A DNA stretch of 21,141 nt from Coriobacteriia bacterium (GTDB lineage Bacteria > Actinomycetota > Coriobacteriia > WRKU01). The stretch lies in NCBI GenBank assembly GCA_009784095.1, contig WRDL01000012.1:1-21141 (forward strand), in the 5' to 3' direction. Below are positions 16,706 to 21,141 of the stretch, in pieces (position 1 is the stretch's first letter; the number at the start of each line of letters is the position of its first letter). The translations under genes and the position numbers were made by a program. A model generated the notes under the pieces. The model saw only the letters and a program-made list of their open reading frames with translations. It searched no databases and was not told where the DNA came from.

Positions 16706-16734
16706 AGTCTAGCATACTGCACGGATATGGGTAA
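16706..16734 (-). promoter_or_regulatory. Probable tRNA-Pro promoter
   Basis: On the minus strand TTACCC (16734-16729) and TAGACT (16711-16706) are 17 bases apart, and the -10 is 17 bases before the mature tRNA 5' end. It sits in the short gap after the coaBC stop, so the tRNA is probably transcribed independently as well as by read-through. Confidence 0.5.
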
Positions 16735-16753
16735 GTTGCTTTCTGGTCAAGGA

Positions 16754-17968
16754 CTAGAGATGATCGATCAGGCGGTCGAAGATCTCTTGTGAGATTATCT
16801 GCTTCGGTGCCGCACCGATCGTCTCTTCTCCGTCATGCGTAGCGATGACCACTTCATTGTAGTCGGAACCAAAGCCGATATCATCTCTACTGATGTCATT
16901 TGCGACGATCAGATCTGCCGACTTCGACGCGAGCTTTTTACGTGCATTTGCGACGACCGCATCGGTCTCAGCGGCAAACCCTATGATCACAGGATCACGC
17001 TTCAAAGAGCCCGCGGCTCTCAGTGCGCAGACACGTGCAAGTAGATCGGGATTCTCGACGAGGTGTATCGTCTCGAGCGCTTGAACGTCAGCACTATCTT
17101 TCTTGAGTTTGCGATCGGACACTTCTACGGGACGAAAGTCGCTGACCGCAGCAGCACAGACAATGATGTCGGCATCTGTTGCTGCCTGTTCCAACGCCAC
17201 ACCCATATCGACCGCGGTCGACACATCGACGATCGTGATTCCCTCCGGCGCGCGAAGACCGACCGGTCCGGTGATCAGTGTCACCTCCGCTCCGCGTGAT
17301 TTTGCTTCACGTGCCAAGGCGTAGCCCATCTTGCCACTGGAGTGATTCGAGATGAAACGTACAGCATCGATCGGCTCTTGAGTAGGACCTGCGGTCACCA
17401 CGACATGCTTGCCCTCAAGATCTTTGCAGCGTGATAACTCCGCTACGACTGCTTCACAGATGAGTGCAATGTCCGCGAGTCGCCCTGCCCCTACGTCGCC
17501 ACATGCGAGATAGCCGTTCTCAGGGTCGACGATGCGCACTCCTCTCGCCTGTAGGAGCGCGAGGTTCTCCTGGGTGGCCACATCGGTCAGCATCGCCTCG
17601 TTCATCGCAGGCGCGATGACAAGTGGCCCCTTATATGCGAGTACGGTCGTCGTGAGCAGATCATCTGCTACCCCTTGTGCGATCTTTGCGATCACGTTGG
17701 CGGTCGCTGGAGCGATAACGAAGCAGTCCGGCTCGGCTGAAAGGCTTATATGGTGGATGGGTTTTCCCGGATCCTCGAAAAGATCGAGCGCTACTTCGTG
17801 CCCGCTCAGAGCGCGAAAGGTGGCGGGACCTACGAACTCAGTCGCATGCTCGGTCATCACGACCTTGACCTCGAGACCTGAGTATTGAAGAAGGCGCACG
17901 AGTTCAACAGCCTTGTATGCCGCGATACCTCCGGTCACTCCCAACAGCACGAGTTTTTGATCAGACAT
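16754..17968 (-). CDS. coaBC: Bifunctional phosphopantothenoylcysteine synthetase/decarboxylase
   Basis: Catalyses two steps of coenzyme A synthesis: CoaB joins 4'-phosphopantothenate with cysteine (CTP-dependent), then CoaC decarboxylates the product (FMN-dependent). 404 residues. CoaC (about 1-185) shows GVTGGIAAYK, the catalytic His in HHISLS (H73), N123 in PAMNEAM and C156 in LACGDVGAGRLAD. CoaB (about 186-404) begins at VVVTAGPTQEPIDAVRFISN with SSGKMG next, then AAVSDFRP and the KLKK loop. ATG 17968 has a strong AGGAGGAG site upstream. The 77-base gap to thiI shows only a short weak inverted repeat (CAGAA/TTCTG) and no clear promoter. Confidence 0.95.
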   Translation of the reverse strand: MSDQKLVLLGVTGGIAAYKAVELVRLLQYSGLEVKVVMTEHATEFVGPATFRALSGHEVALDLFEDPGKPIHHISLSAEPDCFVIAPATANVIAKIAQGVADDLLTTTVLAYKGPLVIAPAMNEAMLTDVATQENLALLQARGVRIVDPENGYLACGDVGAGRLADIALICEAVVAELSRCKDLEGKHVVVTAGPTQEPIDAVRFISNHSSGKMGYALAREAKSRGAEVTLITGPVGLRAPEGITIVDVSTAVDMGVALEQAATDADIIVCAAAVSDFRPVEVSDRKLKKDSADVQALETIHLVENPDLLARVCALRAAGSLKRDPVIIGFAAETDAVVANARKKLASKSADLIVANDISRDDIGFGSDYNEVVIATHDGEETIGAAPKQIISQEIFDRLIDHL

Positions 17969-18045
17969 CCTACTCCTCCTGGGTGTGCATGACGCTCAAC
18001 AGAGCATGAGTACCTACGCGTACAGAATTCAGTTCTGCGAATATA

Positions 18046-19242
18046 TCATTTTATCAGGGTTTTCGGTGCAGTGTAGCGGTTGCACGGATAGTCTTGCCAG
18101 TCCATGACCTCAAGGCATTCATCCACGAACCGCTCTATGTCGAGTTGGGCGCATGCCTCATGGATACGCGCGAGCTTGACATGCGTCTCAGGACTGCGTG
18201 GCATGAACAACGTGCAGCAATCATCGACCGCCTGCGCAGAAAGATCGTACGTTCCGATACGTTTTGCTATCTCGATGATCTCGTGCTTGTCGTCGCCGAT
18301 GAGAGGACGAAAGATCGGGATCGTGACCCCTTCACTGGTCGCAATGAGATTCTCCATCGTCTGCGATGCGACCTGACCCAAGGATTCACCGGTGAGTAGC
18401 GCTTTTGCGTTCTCTGCCTGAGCAAGTCTCTGCGCTACTGCGAACATTACGCGACGATAGAGCAGGATGCGAAGATCAGGGTAAATGGTCGAGGCGATCT
18501 CTCGCTGGATATCACCGAATGGTACTGAATAGATGCGTGCCAGACCACCGGTCTCAGCAAGGATTTCACCGATCTCGTGAACCTGTCTGGTCGAGGTATC
18601 GCTGACTGCGGGAGCGGCTGAGAAGTGCAATCCGATACCGATCGCTCCACGACGGATCATCCGCCAGGTAGCGACCGGACTATCGAAACCACTCGAAAGA
18701 AGCGAGATCAGCTTTCCGCTGCTGCCGACGGGCAGTCCTCCGGCACCCGAGATCTTTATGACCGAAATGAAGGTCTTTCCACCGATTACGGTGACGCGCA
18801 CGTTCACATCAGGGTTCTTGAGGTCTACGTGCATTTCGGTGTGCTCCACAAGGAACGCTCCGATCTGCTCGTTAAGCTCTTGACTGGTCATCTCGAAATC
18901 GGTATTTGAGCGTTTAGCGGTCACCCTGAAAGTAAGCGGAGCAGGTGTGATCTTCTCGATCGCGCGCAAGGATACATGGCACATCTCGGATAGATCTCTG
19001 CCAACACACAGCGATGGCATGACATTGGCGACTCCGGGAACGCGAGAGATACGATATGCGACCTCGTCGATCTCTTCTGCTTTGGCAACATCGACCAAAA
19101 TCCGTCCATGGATCTTGCGGACCGTGAATCTCTCTCCCAAAAGAAATGATAGATTGTCAACGAGACGGCGTTCGAAGGTCGAGCGGTTCTTGCCCTTAAG
19201 ACCTAATTCATGATATGAGACGAGGCAAACGTGTGTCTTCAC
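18046..19242 (-). CDS. thiI: tRNA 4-thiouridine synthetase / thiamine sulfur carrier enzyme ThiI
   Basis: Activates tRNA uridine-8 by adenylation for sulfur insertion; some members also feed thiazole synthesis. 398 residues: N-terminal ferredoxin-like and THUMP domains (about 1-170, with ELGLKGKNRSTFE at 12-24), then a PP-loop ATPase whose motif LLSSGFDSPVA (181-191) has Ser in place of the more usual Gly in SGG. The DDCCTLFMPRSPE segment (340-352) has C342-C343, the position of the E. coli disulfide cysteine C344. The C-terminal rhodanese domain of the E. coli enzyme is absent, as in most Gram-positive ThiI proteins. Start is GTG 19242, 6 bases after the rpoZ stop with little ribosome binding site, so coupling is likely. 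Confidence 0.93.
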   Translation of the reverse strand: MKTHVCLVSYHELGLKGKNRSTFERRLVDNLSFLLGERFTVRKIHGRILVDVAKAEEIDEVAYRISRVPGVANVMPSLCVGRDLSEMCHVSLRAIEKITPAPLTFRVTAKRSNTDFEMTSQELNEQIGAFLVEHTEMHVDLKNPDVNVRVTVIGGKTFISVIKISGAGGLPVGSSGKLISLLSSGFDSPVATWRMIRRGAIGIGLHFSAAPAVSDTSTRQVHEIGEILAETGGLARIYSVPFGDIQREIASTIYPDLRILLYRRVMFAVAQRLAQAENAKALLTGESLGQVASQTMENLIATSEGVTIPIFRPLIGDDKHEIIEIAKRIGTYDLSAQAVDDCCTLFMPRSPETHVKLARIHEACAQLDIERFVDECLEVMDWQDYPCNRYTAPKTLIK

Positions 19243-19248
19243 GTTGCG

Positions 19249-19575
19249 CTACAGTTCGTCGACGAGTTCCTGGTCCGGTTCGAAAGCCTCTGCGATGGTC
19301 TCAGGATCGAGATCTGGATCGCTCTCATCGTCTGTGTCGCTCGAGAGAATGGCGGCGACGTCGCCTTTGGCGATCTCTTCCATCGAAAGGGAGAGCGGTT
19401 TGGCGCTTTGCAACTTCGAGATCTCACTGTATGCCATGACGTTGAGAGCCTGGTCGCGAGCACCGTGGATCATGTCGTTTATCTGACGCGCGCGTTTTGA
19501 ACTCAGTGTACAGAGCGTGAATTTAGAGTCGACCTTGCTAAGCAGGGTATCGATCTCCGGTTGGGCTACTGACAT
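19249..19575 (-). CDS. rpoZ: DNA-directed RNA polymerase omega subunit
   Basis: Small subunit that helps RNA polymerase assembly around beta-prime. 108 residues. The omega core includes SKFTLCTLSSKRARQINDM (18-36) with the conserved KRARQI helix, then a second helix around 39-50. The C-terminal third is a strongly acidic tail (Asp/Glu-rich, about 78-108), probably disordered. ATG 19575 has AGGAAAGTGAG upstream. It lies 14 bases after gmk, as expected for the gmk–rpoZ pair, and is followed directly by thiI. Confidence 0.88.
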   Translation of the reverse strand: MSVAQPEIDTLLSKVDSKFTLCTLSSKRARQINDMIHGARDQALNVMAYSEISKLQSAKPLSLSMEEIAKGDVAAILSSDTDDESDPDLDPETIAEAFEPDQELVDEL

Positions 19576-19589
19576 GTGATCTCACTTTC

Positions 19590-20156
19590 CTAGCTTGACG
19601 CATGGTTGTCGATTATGGTGAGGACCTGGTCGACCGCCTGCGATAGATTATCGTTTACAACCGTGTAATTATAGCGTGACTTCAAAGATAATTCATGTAT
19701 CGCTTGCTTGAGGCGCGAGACGATCTGTTCTTCAGAATCGGTTCCGCGACCTCTCAGGCGCTGTTCAAGCACTTCCATCGAGGGTGGCTCGATAAAGACC
19801 ATGACGCACTCAGGCATCGATTCCTTGATCTGAGCTGCCCCCGCGACATCGATATCGAGAAGTACTTGGTTCCCTTTTTCGATGGCCTTGTCGATGGGTG
19901 CGCGTGGAGTACCGTAGCGCTTAGAATGGACCGGTGCCCACTCAAGAAGACCATCAGAGCAGACAAGGTCGTCGAACTGCGTTTCGTCGACAAAATAGTA
20001 ATCGATACCCTCGGTTTCATTGGATCGTGGTTCACGTGTCGTTACCGACACGGAGTACCAACCGTCATCGATGTGATCGAACACTTCTTGGAGGATGGTG
20101 CCTTTACCTACTCCTGACGGACCTGAGACAACGAAGAGGTTACCTGAGCGCGACAA
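19590..20156 (-). CDS. gmk: Guanylate kinase
   Basis: Phosphorylates GMP to GDP with ATP. 188 residues from a TTG start at 20156, the family length. Seen: P-loop SGPSGVGKGT (11-20), the GMP-binding SVSVTTREPRSNETEG with YYFVD after it, LEWAPVHSKRYGT, LLDIDVAGAAQI and the lid RLRGRGTDSEEQIVSRL. The open frame continues 58 codons upstream, but that part lies inside mihF in another frame and resembles no guanylate kinase sequence. The TTG is 4 bases after the mihF stop and is followed at once by the conserved core. No strong ribosome binding site is seen, so translation is probably coupled to mihF. Confidence 0.93.
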   Translation of the reverse strand: MSRSGNLFVVSGPSGVGKGTILQEVFDHIDDGWYSVSVTTREPRSNETEGIDYYFVDETQFDDLVCSDGLLEWAPVHSKRYGTPRAPIDKAIEKGNQVLLDIDVAGAAQIKESMPECVMVFIEPPSMEVLEQRLRGRGTDSEEQIVSRLKQAIHELSLKSRYNYTVVNDNLSQAVDQVLTIIDNHASS

Positions 20157-20160
20157 ATGG

Positions 20161-20469
20161 CTAACCCAGCATTTCGAGAAGCTTCTCGCGCTGGCGAACT
20201 CCCAGTCCTTGCACGCGGCGGCTCTCTGAGATCCCGATCTCATCCATGATCTTCGCAGCTTTTGCCTTGCCGCACCGTGGCAGTGACTCAACAAGCAGTC
20301 GTACATGAAGGCGACCAACGACCGGATCATCGCTACGATCCAACGCTTCCGCTAACGTCACCTTACCTTCTTTCAAATCATCACGGAACGCGGCTCGCTT
20401 CACGCGCTGCTGTGCAGCCTTGCGTAGGAATTCAACTCGTTGCTCGTTAGTGAGTTCCGGAACGCTCAT
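20161..20469 (-). CDS. mihF: Integration host factor, actinobacterial type (mIHF)
   Basis: Nucleoid-associated DNA-binding protein specific to Actinobacteria, unrelated to the alpha/beta IHF of Proteobacteria. 102 residues, typical length. The C-terminal helix–two-turn–helix domain shows LLVESLPRCGKAKAAKIMDE followed by IGISESRRVQGLGVRQREKL; the conserved RRVQGLG and QR residues contact DNA. ATG 20469 is preceded by AAGGAGGG with good spacing. It is the first gene of the mihF–gmk–rpoZ–thiI–coaBC run and has a promoter of its own just upstream. Its place next to gmk is the usual actinobacterial arrangement and is the strongest taxonomic clue here. Confidence 0.94.
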   Translation of the reverse strand: MSVPELTNEQRVEFLRKAAQQRVKRAAFRDDLKEGKVTLAEALDRSDDPVVGRLHVRLLVESLPRCGKAKAAKIMDEIGISESRRVQGLGVRQREKLLEMLG

Positions 20470-20514
20470 GACACCCTCCTTGAAAACTTGCCAGCCCCTT
20501 GTATCGCGTGCCTC

Positions 20515-20542
20515 ATTTTAACGTAGTTTTAAGATTTTGCAA
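20515..20542 (-). promoter_or_regulatory. Probable promoter of mihF–gmk–rpoZ
   Basis: On the minus strand TTGCAA (20542-20537) and TAAAAT (20520-20515) are 16 bases apart in an AT-rich gap between ribF and mihF. Start of transcription would fall near 20508, giving a leader of about 40 bases before the mihF ATG. The -35 abuts the ribF stop codon. Confidence 0.6.
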
Positions 20543-20543
20543 A

Positions 20544-21141
20544 TTACGGTTTTGCGAGGTCGTGGACGGTTTGGCCGATCGTTTCGAAGAGCTGATCGTC
20601 TGATTGAGCGATGAAGACGTCACGAAGACGATTATCGAAAGTGACGGTGATCTTCTCTCCGACGAGGTCTCGATCGAAGCCAACAAGATGTGCCTCCAGG
20701 ACCCGACTATTATCGGAAGTATTCGATGGAGTCCCGACAAATATTCCCGCGCGATACGTCTGCCCATCCTGGGTCGTGACCGTGCCGCGGTAGACGCCGT
20801 CGCCGATGATCCGAAATCCCACCGGGTCTTTGAGATTGGCGGTCGGTATCCCATGTTGCTTACCGATACCACGACTCTTTGCGACTTCCCCCGTAAGGCT
20901 ATATGATCGACCCAGCAGTTCTTTTGCGAGGCACACATCACCAGAAATGAGAGCACGTCGGATTGCCGATGAACTGATCTTCTCCCCGTCTGTTCTCTGA
21001 AGAGAGAACATGTGAGTCTCAAATCCATGCACTTTACCTAATGCGGATAGCTCCTCGGCTCCGGCATGTGCCTCTTTACCGAACCGGAAATCCTCGCCGA
21101 CCCAGACGTTGTTCGGAGCGACTCGTGTCAATAGTTCGCGC
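20544..21141 (-). CDS. ribF: Riboflavin kinase / FAD synthetase (5' part outside the window)
   Basis: Makes FMN and then FAD from riboflavin. Only the C-terminal 199 or so residues are present; the frame stays open to the window edge and the real start lies beyond it. The visible part begins in the adenylyltransferase domain (VWVGEDFRFG, then ISSSAIRRALISGD) and continues into the flavokinase domain (GRSYSLTGEVAKSRGIGK with HGIPTANL, GVYRGTV, EAHLVGFDRDLVG). The stop codon is TAA at 20546-20544. The first in-frame start-like codon near 21131 (TTG) is internal to the domain and not a real start. Confidence 0.92.
   Translation of the reverse strand, partial: RELLTRVAPNNVWVGEDFRFGKEAHAGAEELSALGKVHGFETHMFSLQRTDGEKISSSAIRRALISGDVCLAKELLGRSYSLTGEVAKSRGIGKQHGIPTANLKDPVGFRIIGDGVYRGTVTTQDGQTYRAGIFVGTPSNTSDNSRVLEAHLVGFDRDLVGEKITVTFDNRLRDVFIAQSDDQLFETIGQTVHDLAKP

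Noticed and set aside
20157..20330. 58-codon N-terminal extension of guanylate kinase
   Set aside because: It overlaps mihF in another frame, does not resemble guanylate kinase, and a TTG start directly before the conserved core gives the normal length.
1..21141. Mobile elements, CRISPR arrays, phage or defence genes
   Set aside because: Both strands are filled with housekeeping and metabolic genes; no transposase, direct repeat array or integrase was seen.

Overview
This is an ordinary, densely coded chromosomal window with no mobile element, CRISPR array or rRNA. The block mIHF–gmk–rpoZ–coaBC on the right is characteristic of Actinobacteria. The split glycine decarboxylase (gcvPA/gcvPB), a respiratory selenocysteine formate dehydrogenase, a phenylacetate-CoA ligase paired with a double-ACT protein and mid-range GC content together suggest an anaerobic, amino-acid-fermenting or anaerobically respiring member of the Coriobacteriia (Eggerthellales-like). 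That placement is inference from gene content, not a database match.

Left third (1–7254, + strand): a formate-oxidation locus. fdnG, fdnH and fdnI encode a Tat-exported, membrane-bound formate dehydrogenase (molybdopterin/selenocysteine catalytic subunit, four-cluster ferredoxin-like subunit, cytochrome b). The catalytic gene is interrupted by one in-frame TGA at 709–711, which is a selenocysteine codon: a perfect SECIS hairpin follows with its GGTCT loop at the same distance as in E. coli fdhF. A strong hairpin closes this unit. Next come fdhE (assembly chaperone) and a fused MobA–FdhD protein, which would attach GMP to the molybdenum cofactor and sulfurate it for insertion into FdnG.

Middle (7306–15090, - strand, read right to left): an eight-gene same-strand run, pgsA–paaK–ACT–dacA–gcvT–gcvH–gcvPA–gcvPB, with gaps or overlaps of at most 41 bases. 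It combines phospholipid synthesis, aryl-acid CoA activation, a cell-wall carboxypeptidase and the glycine cleavage system (T, H, P proteins; the L protein is not here). A -10-like box 7 bases before the pgsA ATG suggests a leaderless transcript. gcvPB starts unusually late compared with the family.

Right part (15185–21141, - strand): glnA (class I glutamine synthetase without the adenylylation tyrosine), tRNA-Pro(GGG) with encoded CCA, coaBC (coenzyme A), thiI (tRNA 4-thiouridine/thiamine), rpoZ (RNA polymerase omega), gmk (guanylate kinase, TTG start), mihF (nucleoid protein) and the C-terminal part of ribF cut by the window edge. glnA and the tRNA share the same TAGACTGA promoter element.

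The most notable points are the selenocysteine/SECIS arrangement, the MobA–FdhD fusion with its altered cysteine motif, an interleaved pair of inverted repeats after fdnI, and the shortened gcvPB N-terminus.
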